Below, one piece after another: positions 33,234 through 41,326 of a DNA stretch of 64,000 nucleotides. The stretch lies in assembly GCF_018130215.1 (NCBI RefSeq), contig NZ_JAFCKQ010000033.1:1-64000 (forward strand), read 5' to 3'. The DNA comes from Bradyrhizobium jicamae (GTDB lineage: Bacteria > Pseudomonadota > Alphaproteobacteria > Rhizobiales > Xanthobacteraceae). The notes below the pieces were generated by a model that saw nothing but the letters and a program-made list of their open reading frames with translations, was not told the origin of the DNA and searched no databases. Within the stretch, counting starts at the first letter, position 1; each line of letters opens with the position of its first letter. The position numbers and the translations under genes were made by a program.

Positions 33234-33302
33234 CCTTGGTATTTCCTTGGGATTTTCCTTGGGATTTTCCTTGGGATTACCTTGGGATTTCCTCGGGATT
33301 TT
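33234..33302 (-). repeat. Tandem 11-12 bp repeat in the hxlR leader
   Basis: Six units with consensus CCTTGGGATTTT on the plus strand start at 33234, 33245, 33257, 33269, 33280 and 33291. On the hxlR coding strand each reads AAATCCCAAGG, so the array offers six AAGG elements. The one nearest the gene (AAGGA, about 7 bases before the ATG at 33225) is placed as the ribosome binding site. The array spans 9-77 bases upstream of the start codon. Confidence 0.9.
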
Positions 33303-33383
33303 CCCAATAGTATCCAAACGGGGACTAGTTCCCTGTTTTTACAGTACTTGCCAATTGAACGCTAGCGCGACAGTTAGATGGCA

Positions 33384-33393
33384 GGCAATTGCC
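33384..33393. promoter_or_regulatory. GGCAATTGCC palindrome upstream of the quinone reductase
   Basis: A perfect 10-base palindrome ends 17 bases before the ATG at 33411, between it and the possible promoter. It is a candidate regulator site, for example for the divergent HxlR protein. Support is only its symmetry and place. Confidence 0.3.
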
Positions 33394-33410
33394 ACCAATG
33401 GAGAGAAGGC

Positions 33411-34424
33411 ATGAAGGCCGTCGGATACCAGAAATCGCTGCCGATCGAGGCGGCGGACGCACTCGTCGATATCGAGATCGCAAAGCCGGAGCCGAAGGGA
33501 CGCGACGTCAGAGTGGTTGTGAAGGCGGTCTCGGCCAATCCGGTCGATTACAAGGTCCGCAAGCGCGCGGCGCCGCCCGAGGGCGAATACAAGATCCTCG
33601 GCTTCGACGCCGCAGGCGTGGTCGACGCCGTTGGTCCTGATGTCAGCCTGTTCAAGCCGGGCGACGAGGTGTTCTATGCCGGCTCGATCCTGCGCCAGGG
33701 TACCAATTCGGAATTTCACCTCGTCGACGAACGTATCGTCGGCGCCAAGCCGAAATCGCTGTCGTACGCGCAGGCCGCCGCGCTGCCGCTGACCTCGATC
33801 ACCGCCTGGGAGCTGCTGTTCGACCGGCTCGGTGCCGTGCCGGGCAAGAGCCTTGATGCGCGCACGCTGCTGATCACGGGCGGCGCCGGCGGCGTCGGCT
33901 CGATCCTGATCCAGCTCGCGCGCCGCCTCACCGGGCTGACCGTGGTTGCCACCGCAACGCGGCCGGAATCGCAAAAGTGGTGTCTCGATCTCGGCGCCCA
34001 TGCCGTGATCGATCACTCCAAAGCGATGAAGGAGCAGATCGAAAGGTTGAAGCTGCCGCCGGTCGGCCTCGTCGCCAGCCTCACCTTCACCGAGCAGCAC
34101 TACAAGGGCATCGCCGAGTTGATCGCGCCGCAGGGCAAGTTCGGCCTGATCGACGATCCCTCGGAGTTCAACGTCGCCGCGTTCAAGGGCAAGGCGGTGT
34201 CGGTTCACTGGGAATCGATGTTCACGCGCTCCTCGTTCCAGACATCAGACATGATCGCGCAGCATCACCTGCTCGACGACGTCGCCGACCTCATCGACAA
34301 GGGCGTGCTGCGCACGACGCTGGACCAGACCTTCGGCACCATCAACGCCGCCAACCTCAAGCGTGCGCACGCGCTGCTGGAGAGCGGCAAGTCGCGCGGC
34401 AAGATCGTGCTGGAGGGGTGGTAG
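33411..34424 (+). CDS. Zinc-type alcohol dehydrogenase family / NADPH:quinone reductase-like protein
   Basis: The 337-residue medium-chain dehydrogenase lacks the zinc-ligand cysteines, as in quinone oxidoreductases. Visible parts are VSANPVDYKVRKR in the catalytic domain, the nucleotide-binding ITGGAGGVGSILIQLARR at about 155-175, and a final AHALLESGKSRGKIVLEGW typical of the ZADH (yjfF-like) group. It likely reduces quinones or activated alkenes. GAGAGAAGG just before ATG 33411 fixes the start. It is divergent from HxlR and probably repressed by it. Confidence 0.9.
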   Translation: MKAVGYQKSLPIEAADALVDIEIAKPEPKGRDVRVVVKAVSANPVDYKVRKRAAPPEGEYKILGFDAAGVVDAVGPDVSLFKPGDEVFYAGSILRQGTNSEFHLVDERIVGAKPKSLSYAQAAALPLTSITAWELLFDRLGAVPGKSLDARTLLITGGAGGVGSILIQLARRLTGLTVVATATRPESQKWCLDLGAHAVIDHSKAMKEQIERLKLPPVGLVASLTFTEQHYKGIAELIAPQGKFGLIDDPSEFNVAAFKGKAVSVHWESMFTRSSFQTSDMIAQHHLLDDVADLIDKGVLRTTLDQTFGTINAANLKRAHALLESGKSRGKIVLEGW

Positions 34425-34432
34425 CTTTCGCC

Positions 34433-34732
34433 CTACAAAGCTGGCGGCACGCCTTCCACAAACAACAGCCGCCGCTCCAGCGCTGACGCGCGGAGTTTCA
34501 GCGCCTCGGCGTATTCCGGCGACGCGTACCATTCCCGCAGGATCGTCATCGTCGGAAATTCGACGATGACGATCGCCTTCGGTGGCGGACCGCCCTCCAC
34601 CACCTCGGCCGCGCCGCCGCGCGCGATGTAGCGCCCGCCATATTGCGCGATGGTCCTCGCCGCGAGCGCGCGATAGGCCTCGAACGCCTCGGCGTCGCGC
34701 ATCTCGACTTCGGAGATCACGTAGGCCGGCAA
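34433..34732 (-). CDS. DUF1330 family protein
   Basis: This 99-residue ferredoxin-like-fold protein matches DUF1330: AYVISEVEMRDAEAFEAYRALA, YGGRYIARGGAAEVVEG, and IVEFPTMTILREWYASPEYAEALKLR. These are dimeric alpha+beta-barrel proteins of unknown role. It ends 8 bases from the quinone reductase stop (convergent) and follows the SDR gene by 9 bases, so it is in an operon with it. Confidence 0.9.
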   Translation of the reverse strand: MPAYVISEVEMRDAEAFEAYRALAARTIAQYGGRYIARGGAAEVVEGGPPPKAIVIVEFPTMTILREWYASPEYAEALKLRASALERRLLFVEGVPPAL

Positions 34733-34741
34733 GCGCCGCCC

Positions 34742-35536
34742 CTACGCAATCGTGTTGACGATGCCGCCCTCGGCGCGCAACGCGGCGCCGTTGGTCGCGG
34801 AGGCCTGTTTCGAGCAGACATACACGACGAGATTCGCGATCTCCTCGGTGCTGGCGAAGCGTTGCAGCAGCGAGGTGGGTCGGTGCTGCTTGACGAAGTT
34901 GGACGCCGCCTCCTCGATTGACTGGCCATTTTGTCTTGCGAGATCCTTCACGAAGGTCTCGACGCCCTCCGACATCGTCGGGCCCGGCAGCACGGAGTTC
35001 ACGGTCACCGCCGTGCCACGCGTCAATTGCGCAAGCCCGCGCGCGATCGCGAGCTGCGCGGTCTTGGTGGTGCCGTAGTGGATCATCTCGGTCGGGATGT
35101 TGAGGCCGGACTCCGATGAGATGAAGACGATGCGGCCCCAGTTGCGCTTCAGCATGCCCTGCAAGTAGCCGCGCGACAGCCGCACGCCCGACATCACGTT
35201 GACCTCGAAGAAGCGGCTCCAGTCCTCGTCGGGAATCGCGAAGAAGTCCTTCGGCTCGAAGATGCCGGCATTGTTGACGAGGATGTCGACGTCAGGCAGC
35301 GCCGCGAGCAGCGCCTTGCAGCCGGCCGCCGTCGAGACGTCAGCGGCGATGCCGCGGACCCTGCTGTCAGGCACAGCCTTCGCGATGGACGCGACGGCGG
35401 CATCGACCTTGGCCTGGCCGCGACCGTTGACCACGACATCAGCGCCGGCCGCGGCAAGGCCCTTGGCGATGGCATGGCCGATACCCGCGGTCGAGCCGGT
35501 GACGAGCGCAGTCTTTCCGGAAAGGTCGATTTTCAT
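34742..35536 (-). CDS. SDR family oxidoreductase
   Basis: The 264-residue short-chain dehydrogenase has the Rossmann motif TGSTAGIGH near residue 14, NNAG at about 86, a catalytic serine in ISSES and YxxxK as YGTTK at about 155. It uses NAD(P)H with an unknown carbonyl or alcohol. ATG 35536 follows GGAGACC-type sequence (GGAGACCTCCCATG on the coding strand), a good ribosome binding site. The DUF1330 gene follows in an operon. Confidence 0.92.
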   Translation of the reverse strand: MKIDLSGKTALVTGSTAGIGHAIAKGLAAAGADVVVNGRGQAKVDAAVASIAKAVPDSRVRGIAADVSTAAGCKALLAALPDVDILVNNAGIFEPKDFFAIPDEDWSRFFEVNVMSGVRLSRGYLQGMLKRNWGRIVFISSESGLNIPTEMIHYGTTKTAQLAIARGLAQLTRGTAVTVNSVLPGPTMSEGVETFVKDLARQNGQSIEEAASNFVKQHRPTSLLQRFASTEEIANLVVYVCSKQASATNGAALRAEGGIVNTIA

Positions 35537-35625
35537 GGGAGGTCTCCTGTGGGTGCAGCAGGAGATATTTGCGCGCCAACACGCGGCCGCAACCGGCACA
35601 CCGCACGGGGCAGATGCGCAAATAA

Positions 35626-35651
35626 AAAACGGCGCCGCAAGGCGCCGTTTT
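35626..35651 (-). terminator. Intrinsic terminator of the translation superoperon
   Basis: AAAACGGCGCC (35626-35636) and GGCGCCGTTTT (35641-35651) form a perfect 11-base stem with a 4-base loop. On the minus strand a TTTTTTATT run follows. It lies 33 bases past the rplQ stop. Confidence 0.85.
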
Positions 35652-35683
35652 CCAAGCCTTTCCGAAACCTGATCGAGACCGGC

Positions 35684-36100
35684 TTACGCCGCCTCGGCTT
35701 CCTTGTCCTGCACCGGACCGGAGTCCTGGCCCTTGGCGTCGACGTCGCGGTCGACGAACTCGATCACGGCCATCGCCGCGTTGTCGCCGTAGCGGAAACC
35801 GGCCTTGATGATGCGGGTGTAGCCGCCCTGGCGGTCCTTGTAGCGGGTCGCCAGCGTGTCGAACAGCTTCTTGACCTGGTCGACGTCGCGCAGCTCGGAG
35901 ATCGCCTGACGGCGCAGCGACAGCCCGCCCTTCTTGCCGAGCGTGACGAGCTTCTCGACGATCGGCCGCAGCTCCTTGGCCTTGGGCAGCGTGGTGACGA
36001 TCTGCTCGTGCTTGATCAGGGCCGCCGCCATGTTGGCGAACATCGCACGCCGATGCTCGGCCGTGCGGTTGAGCTTCCGGTGAACCTTGCCGTGACGCAT
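35684..36100 (-). CDS. rplQ: 50S ribosomal protein L17
   Basis: This 138-residue protein lines the polypeptide exit side of the large subunit. MRHGKVHRKLNRTAEHRRAM at the start and the LVTLGKKG and RQGGYTRI segments are diagnostic. It has an acidic, Ala/Glu-rich C-terminal tail of about 20 residues, common in alphaproteobacterial L17. It is the last gene of the superoperon. A terminator hairpin sits in the 122-base gap after rpoA, so rplQ needs readthrough or its own promoter. Confidence 0.98.
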   Translation of the reverse strand: MRHGKVHRKLNRTAEHRRAMFANMAAALIKHEQIVTTLPKAKELRPIVEKLVTLGKKGGLSLRRQAISELRDVDQVKKLFDTLATRYKDRQGGYTRIIKAGFRYGDNAAMAVIEFVDRDVDAKGQDSGPVQDKEAEAA

Positions 36101-36182
36101 TGACTTCTTCCTTCTTCAATTCTGTCGCGGTGGTTCAGCGACAAGTTTCTCAGGTGGGCTGCCTGCGTTCGCCCAATAAAAA

Positions 36183-36210
36183 GTCGTGGCCGGAAATCTC
36201 CGGCCACGAC
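36183..36210 (-). terminator. Intrinsic terminator between rpoA and rplQ
   Basis: GTCGTGGCCGGA (36183-36194) and TCCGGCCACGAC (36199-36210) form a perfect 12-base stem with a 4-base loop. On the minus strand the stem is followed by TTTTTATT (complement of 36175-36182). It begins 12 bases past the rpoA stop. Confidence 0.85.
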
Positions 36211-36222
36211 AATCAGAATCGA

Positions 36223-37254
36223 TCAGTAGTGATCCTCGAAGCGCTTGGCGAGCTCGTCGATGTTCTCCGGCGGCCAGCCCGGCACTTCCATGCCGAGGTG
36301 CAGACCCATCTGGGCCAGCACTTCCTTGATCTCGTTGAGCGACTTGCGGCCGAAGTTCGGGGTGCGGAGCATTTCCGCTTCCGACTTCTGCACGAGGTCG
36401 CCGATGTAGACGATGTTGTCGTTCTTCAGGCAGTTTGCCGAACGCACCGACAGCTCGAGTTCGTCGACCTTCTTGAGGAATGCCGGGTTGAAGGCGAGAT
36501 CGGGGATGATCTCCTGCGCGACTTCCTTGCGCGGCTCCTCGAAGTTGACGAACACGTTGAGCTGATCCTGCAGGATGCGCGCGGCATAGGCGACGGCATC
36601 CTCCGGCGAGATCGCGCCGTTGGTCTCGATCGTCATGGTCAGCTTGTCGTAGTCGAGGATCTGGCCCTCACGGGTGTTCTCGACCTTGTAGGAGACCTTG
36701 CGAACCGGCGAGAACAGGCTGTCGACCGGGATCAGGCCGATCGGGGCGTCCTCGGGACGGTTGCGCTCGGCGGCGACGTAGCCCTTGCCGGTCGTGACCG
36801 TGAACTCCATGCGGATCTCGGCGCCGTCGTCCAGCGTGCAGAGCTGCAGGTCGGGGTTGAGCACCACGACGTCGCCGACGGTCTGGATGTCGCCGGCGGT
36901 GACGGCGCCCGGGCCTTGCTTCTTCACGACCATGCGCTTGGGGCCTTCGCCCTGCATCTTGATCGCGATGTCCTTGATGTTGAGGACGATGTCGGTGACG
37001 TCCTCACGGACGCCGGCGATCGAGGAGAACTCGTGCAGCACGCCGTCGATGTGCACCGACTGCACCGCCGCGCCCTGCAGCGAGGACAGCAGGATGCGGC
37101 GCAGCGCGTTGCCGAGCGTCTGGCCGAAGCCACGCTCGAGCGGCTCGGCGACGACGGTGGCGAACCGGCTCGCGTCCGAGCCCGGCGTCACCTGCAGCTT
37201 GTTCGGTCGAATGAGTTCTTGCCAATTCTTCTGGATCGTCACTGTTTCACCCAT
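36223..37254 (-). CDS. rpoA: RNA polymerase alpha subunit
   Basis: This 343-residue protein nucleates core RNA polymerase. The N-terminal dimerisation domain includes EPLERGFGQTLGNALRRILLSSL at about 36-58. The C-terminal domain (about 255-320) includes ELSVRSANCLKNDNIVYIGDLV, with the conserved Arg and Asn that contact UP elements and activators. Length is normal. It follows rpsK by 103 bases and is followed by an intrinsic terminator. Confidence 0.98.
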   Translation of the reverse strand: MGETVTIQKNWQELIRPNKLQVTPGSDASRFATVVAEPLERGFGQTLGNALRRILLSSLQGAAVQSVHIDGVLHEFSSIAGVREDVTDIVLNIKDIAIKMQGEGPKRMVVKKQGPGAVTAGDIQTVGDVVVLNPDLQLCTLDDGAEIRMEFTVTTGKGYVAAERNRPEDAPIGLIPVDSLFSPVRKVSYKVENTREGQILDYDKLTMTIETNGAISPEDAVAYAARILQDQLNVFVNFEEPRKEVAQEIIPDLAFNPAFLKKVDELELSVRSANCLKNDNIVYIGDLVQKSEAEMLRTPNFGRKSLNEIKEVLAQMGLHLGMEVPGWPPENIDELAKRFEDHY

Positions 37255-37357
37255 GTGCCGGTGGAGTGGATGGACCCGGCGTTGGAGATCGCGGAACAGT
37301 CCGCGCGGTCAATTCCAAAAACGATCGCAGGGCGGCCGAGGCCGCCCGCGACTTCGA

Positions 37358-37747
37358 TCAGACGCGCCGGCGCTTGCGCGGGCGGCAGCCATTGTGCGGG
37401 ATCGTGGTCACGTCGCGGATCGAGGTGACGGTGAAGCCCGCAGCCTGCAGCGCGCGAAGCGCCGATTCCCGGCCCGAACCCGGGCCGGCCACTTCGACCT
37501 CCAGCGTGCGCATGCCGTGTTCCTGCGCCTTCTTGGAGACGTCTTCGGCCGCGACCTGCGCGGCATAGGGGGTCGACTTGCGCGAGCCCTTGAAGCCCAT
37601 GGTGCCGGCGGACGACCAGGCGATCGTGTTGCCCTGCGCGTCGGTGATGGTGATGGTCGTGTTGTTGAACGACGAATTCACATGCGCGATGCCGGAGGCG
37701 ATGTTCTTGCGTTCGCGACGGCGGACGCGGGTGGCTTCCTTGCCCAT
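37358..37747 (-). CDS. rpsK: 30S ribosomal protein S11
   Basis: This 129-residue platform protein of the small subunit contains HVNSSFNNTTITITDAQGN, SSAGTMGFKGSRKSTPYAAQ and the C-terminal IPHNGCRPRKRRRV, which are diagnostic. The start is ATG 37747 (MGKEATRVRRR), since the 8 codons before it are not conserved. A palindromic repeat lies in the 123-base gap upstream. Confidence 0.98.
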   Translation of the reverse strand: MGKEATRVRRRERKNIASGIAHVNSSFNNTTITITDAQGNTIAWSSAGTMGFKGSRKSTPYAAQVAAEDVSKKAQEHGMRTLEVEVAGPGSGRESALRALQAAGFTVTSIRDVTTIPHNGCRPRKRRRV

Positions 37748-37805
37748 TTCTAACCTTTCCTGTGATCTCAAGCGCCGCCGTAGTGCCAGCGGCTACACCA
37801 AAAAA

Positions 37806-37869
37806 ACGAATGGCGAGTGGTGAATAGCGAATGGATCAATCCGCTATTCCCTACCCGCTGTTCGCGAAT
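37806..37869. repeat. GCGAATGG palindromic spacer repeat, copy A
   Basis: This segment contains GGCGAGTGGTGAATAGCG, then AATGGATCAATCC, then CTATTCCCTACCCGC, an imperfect palindrome. It fills the spacer between rpsM and rpsK. A related copy is at 50381-50450. Confidence 0.75.
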
Positions 37870-37870
37870 C

Positions 37871-38239
37871 TTACTTCTTCTTGCCGGCGATCGCCTTGGC
37901 CGGCCCCTTGCGCGTACGCGCATTGGTGTGGGTGCGCTGGCCGCGCACCGGCAGACCGCGGCGATGACGCAGGCCGCGATAGCAGCCGAGGTCCATCAGC
38001 CGCTTGATGTTGATGCCGACCTCGCGACGCAGATCGCCCTCGACCAGATAGTCGCGGTCGATGACTTCGCGGATCTGCAGCACTTCCTGGTCGGTCAGCT
38101 GGCTGACGCGACGGTCGAGCGGAATCTTCACCTTCTCCATGATTTCGGCGGCGTTCTTCTGGCCGATGCCATGGATGTACTGAAGCGCGATCAGCACGCG
38201 CTTGTTGGTCGGAATGTTGACGCCGGCAATACGGGCCAC
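37871..38239 (-). CDS. rpsM: 30S ribosomal protein S13
   Basis: This 122-residue head protein contacts the 50S subunit and tRNA. MARIAGVNIPTNKRVLIALQYIHGIG, RGLRHRRGLPVRGQRTHTNARTRKG are diagnostic parts, given here only as landmarks. It opens the alpha group and starts 190 bases after adk; that gap may hold a secondary promoter, but none is clear. Confidence 0.98.
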   Translation of the reverse strand: MARIAGVNIPTNKRVLIALQYIHGIGQKNAAEIMEKVKIPLDRRVSQLTDQEVLQIREVIDRDYLVEGDLRREVGINIKRLMDLGCYRGLRHRRGLPVRGQRTHTNARTRKGPAKAIAGKKK

Positions 38240-38429
38240 GGACTTCTCTCCTGTCGCCGATCCCTCACGGATACGGACTGCTCAAGTTCTTGCTACTGCG
38301 GGCTTGTGTCCACAAACGCGAACACGACGCCCTTCCCCTCATGTCCTTCGGGGCCCGGCATCGTCATAAAACTATCCAACTTGGATGCGGGGCTTATTAA
38401 AGGATTCATGTCGGTTTCGTCAACCGCTC

Positions 38430-39269
38430 CTAGCGCTTAGCTCGCTTTTTCGTGAGCTTTTTTGCAGGCTTTTTGGCGGCTTTCGCCCCCTTCCGGGCAC
38501 TTGCGGCGCGGGCGACCTTCTTTGCGGGCTTCTTTGCCGCTTTTGCCTTGGAGACCGCCTTGGCGGCCTTCCGGGCCGATCCTGTGGCCTTTTTGGCCGA
38601 TTTGACCGGTTTCTTGGCTGCCTTCTTGGCCGTCTTGGCGGCCTTCACGCTTTTGGCAGGCTCGTGGTCCTTCGGTTCCAGCGCACCGATGGCGCCAAGG
38701 ATCCGGTTGATATCGCGGGTGACGTGCTCGATGGTCATCATTCCATCGACGGTCAGGAGCTTGCGCCGCTCGGAGTAGTAGTGAATCAGCGGCTCGGTCA
38801 GGGAGCGGTACTGGGCCAGGCGCTTGCTCAGCACCTCCGGCGTATCGTCGAGCCGCACCTCCTCGCCGCGCGCCCGGGTCTCCTCGGCACGCTTCTCGAC
38901 GCGATCCAATAGCGCGCTCTCGTTGACGCGGAGCTCGACGACGGCATCGAGCTTGAGGTGCTTCTTCTTCAGGAGCTCATCCAGCGCCGCCGCCTGCGGC
39001 ACCGTGCGCGGGAACCCGTCGAGGATGAAGCCCTTCCTGGCGTCGTCCTGCTCGATGCGGTCGGCGATGATACCCACCACGACCTCGTCGGGGACGAGGC
39101 CTCCATTGGACATGATCTCCCTGGCCTGCAGACCGATCGGAGTTCCAGCGGCCACCGCGGCACGGAGCATTTCGCCGGTCGAGAGCTGAACGATGCCGTG
39201 CTTGTGGACCAGCCGCTGCGCCTGGGTTCCCTTGCCCGAGCCCGGCGGCCCCAAAAGGATCAATCTCAT
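38430..39269 (-). CDS. adk: Adenylate kinase with Lys/Ala-rich C-terminal tail
   Basis: Adk interconverts ATP+AMP and 2 ADP. The P-loop GPPGSGKGT is at residues 7-15 and DGFPRT at 84-89. The LID is short (EEVRLDDTPEVLSKRL), so the domain is the short, zinc-free form and ends at about residue 195. Residues 200-279 form an extra tail made of KAAK, KPAKK and AAKK repeats resembling histone H1 C-termini. Normal length would be about 190-217. The gene sits directly after secY, the standard alphaproteobacterial place. Confidence 0.96.
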   Translation of the reverse strand: MRLILLGPPGSGKGTQAQRLVHKHGIVQLSTGEMLRAAVAAGTPIGLQAREIMSNGGLVPDEVVVGIIADRIEQDDARKGFILDGFPRTVPQAAALDELLKKKHLKLDAVVELRVNESALLDRVEKRAEETRARGEEVRLDDTPEVLSKRLAQYRSLTEPLIHYYSERRKLLTVDGMMTIEHVTRDINRILGAIGALEPKDHEPAKSVKAAKTAKKAAKKPVKSAKKATGSARKAAKAVSKAKAAKKPAKKVARAASARKGAKAAKKPAKKLTKKRAKR

Positions 39270-39342
39270 GACTATTTCGCCCCCCGGCTAGGTGAGCGAA
39301 AGCCGCGCACCCGTGTTTTGAGTTTGGAACGGCCGCCCGTGA

Positions 39343-40674
39343 TCAGCGACGACGGCCCCTGAGCTTCGACTTCCTGATCAGCCCTTCATACTGATGGGCG
39401 AGCAGATAGCCCTGAACCTGCGCCACCGTGTCCATCGTAACGCTGACGACGATCAGCAGCGAAGTGCCACCAAAGTAGAAGGGCACCGAGGCGTAGGAAA
39501 TCAGAATCTCGGGAATCAGGCAGACGATCGCCAGATAAATCGCGCCAAGCACCGTGATGCGCGACAGCACGTAGTCGATATATTCCGCGGTGCGCTCGCC
39601 GGGTCGGATGCCCGGGATGAAGCCGCCGTGCTTCTTCAGGTTGTCCGCGGTCTCGGTCGGGTTGAACACGATCGCGGTGTAGAAGAAGGCGAAGAACACG
39701 ATCAGCGCCAGATAGAGCACCAGGAACAGCGGGCGGCCATGGGCGAGCTGGGTGGTGATCCACTGCAGCCACTCCGGCCCCTTGCCGGCGTTGAAGTTCG
39801 CAACCGTGGTCGGCAGCAGCAGCAGCGACGAGGCGAAGATCGGCGGAATCACGCCCGAGGTGTTGAGCTTGAGCGGCAGATGCGAGGACTGGCCCTCGAA
39901 CATCTTGTTGCCCACCTGGCGCTTCGGATACTGGATCAGCAGCCGGCGCTGGGCGCGCTCCATGAACACGATGAAGGCGATCACGGCGATCGCCATGACG
40001 ATGACGATCAGGATCAGGCCGGTCGACATCGCGCCCTGGCGGCCGAGTTCCAGCATGTTGGCGAGCGCCGATGGCAGTTCGGCGACGATGCCGGACAGGA
40101 TGATCAGGGAGATGCCGTTGCCGATGCCGCGCGAGGTGATCTGCTCGCCGAGCCACATCAGGAACATGGTGCCGCCGGTCAGCGTGACCGCGGTCGAGAG
40201 GCGGAAGAACAAGCCGGGGTCGCTGACGACATTGCCGGCGCCCTCGAGGCCGACCGCGATACCGTAGGACTGGAACGCGGCCAGGATCACCGTCAGATAG
40301 CGGGTGTACTGGTTCAGCGTCTTGCGGCCCGCCTCGCCTTCCTTCTTCAGCGACTCCAGCTGCGGCGAAACCGTCGTCAGCAGCTGGATGATGATCGATG
40401 CCGAGATGTACGGCATGATGTTCAGCGCGAAGATCGCCATGCGGTGAATGCCGCCGCCGGCGAACATGTTGAACATGCCGAGGATGCCGCCCGCCTGGGT
40501 GCGGAACACCTGTTCCCAGATGTTGGGATCGATGCCCGGCAGCGGGATGTAGGTGCCGAGCCGATAAACAAGCAGCGCACCCAGCGTGAACCAGATGCGC
40601 TTCTTCAGCTCGTCGGCCTTGCCGAGCGCTGCAAAATTCAGGTTGGCTGCAAGTTGTTCGGCTGCTGAGACCAT
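39343..40674 (-). CDS. secY: Protein translocase subunit SecY
   Basis: This 443-residue channel subunit has ten transmembrane segments. Landmarks are RLGTYIPLPGID in the first helix region, FNMFAGGGIHRMAIFALNIMPYISASIIIQLL in the plug and second helix area, and the C-terminal PGIRPGERTAEYID loop. Length is normal. A perfect 11-base-arm hairpin lies in the 145-base gap upstream. Confidence 0.98.
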   Translation of the reverse strand: MVSAAEQLAANLNFAALGKADELKKRIWFTLGALLVYRLGTYIPLPGIDPNIWEQVFRTQAGGILGMFNMFAGGGIHRMAIFALNIMPYISASIIIQLLTTVSPQLESLKKEGEAGRKTLNQYTRYLTVILAAFQSYGIAVGLEGAGNVVSDPGLFFRLSTAVTLTGGTMFLMWLGEQITSRGIGNGISLIILSGIVAELPSALANMLELGRQGAMSTGLILIVIVMAIAVIAFIVFMERAQRRLLIQYPKRQVGNKMFEGQSSHLPLKLNTSGVIPPIFASSLLLLPTTVANFNAGKGPEWLQWITTQLAHGRPLFLVLYLALIVFFAFFYTAIVFNPTETADNLKKHGGFIPGIRPGERTAEYIDYVLSRITVLGAIYLAIVCLIPEILISYASVPFYFGGTSLLIVVSVTMDTVAQVQGYLLAHQYEGLIRKSKLRGRRR

Positions 40675-40784
40675 GTTTCGGCTTTCTCCCGGAGCCCCCT
40701 TCGCCGAGGTCCCGGCAGGACCATCGGCAGACGCCGGACATTATCTGGTGCTCGGCCTCGATAAGTCCATTACTCGATCGGCGG

Positions 40785-40809
40785 ATTGCCCGCGGAGGCC
40801 GCGGGCAAT
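40785..40809. other. Perfect hairpin between rplO and secY
   Basis: ATTGCCCGCGG (40785-40795) and CCGCGGGCAAT (40799-40809) are perfectly complementary with a 3-base loop. There is no U-run on either strand. It could pause polymerase, protect the mRNA end, or simply be a dispersed repeat. Confidence 0.6.
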
Positions 40810-40819
40810 GACGCAGATG

Positions 40820-41305
40820 TTACGCCGCCGCGCCTTCTTCCTTGGCGGGCGCCAGGACCTTGACCGAGCCGCCGGCCTTCTCGACCGCGGCAATGGCCGA
40901 CTTGGAGGCGCCGTGCACCTCGATGGTCAGCTTGGCCTTGATCTCGCCACGGCCGAGCAGCCGGAGGCCGTCCTTGGCGCGGCGCAGCACGCCGGCCTTG
41001 ACCAGCGATTCGGCGGTCACGGTCGCGGTCGTGTCGACCAGCTTGTTGTCGATCGCTTCCTGCAGACGGTCGAGATTGATCTCGGCGAAGTCGAGCCGGA
41101 AGATGTTGTTGAAACCGCGCTTCGGCAGACGGCGATGCATCGGCATCTGGCCGCCTTCGAAACCCTTGATACGGACGCCGGAACGCGCGGTCTGGCCCTT
41201 GCCGCCGCGGCCCGACGTCTTGCCCTTGCCGGAACCGATGCCGCGACCGACACGCATGCGCTTCTTGCGCGAGCCGGCGTTGTCGGCGATATCGCTGAGC
41301 TTCAT
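40820..41305 (-). CDS. rplO: 50S ribosomal protein L15
   Basis: This 161-residue protein begins MKLSDIADNAGSRKKRMRVGRG and has the Gly-rich GSGKGKTSGRGGKGQ stretch and GFEGGQMPMHRRLPKRGF. All are diagnostic. It stabilises the 23S core near the peptidyl transferase centre. It follows rpmD by 21 bases. Confidence 0.98.
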   Translation of the reverse strand: MKLSDIADNAGSRKKRMRVGRGIGSGKGKTSGRGGKGQTARSGVRIKGFEGGQMPMHRRLPKRGFNNIFRLDFAEINLDRLQEAIDNKLVDTTATVTAESLVKAGVLRRAKDGLRLLGRGEIKAKLTIEVHGASKSAIAAVEKAGGSVKVLAPAKEEGAAA

Positions 41306-41326
41306 CGCCCTTCTCCTATGTCTTGC

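Noticed and set aside
33234..33302. Tandem repeat considered as a CRISPR array
   Set aside because: Units are 11-12 bases with no spacers, and no cas genes are nearby.
32831..33307. A frame that translates the tandem repeat as IPRK units and overlaps hxlR
   Set aside because: It overlaps the clear HxlR gene in another phase, so the repeat is best seen as leader DNA of hxlR, not coding.
36100..37428. A 442-codon plus-strand frame antisense to rpoA
   Set aside because: Same shadow composition; it exactly covers rpoA and its leader, and rpoA is certain.
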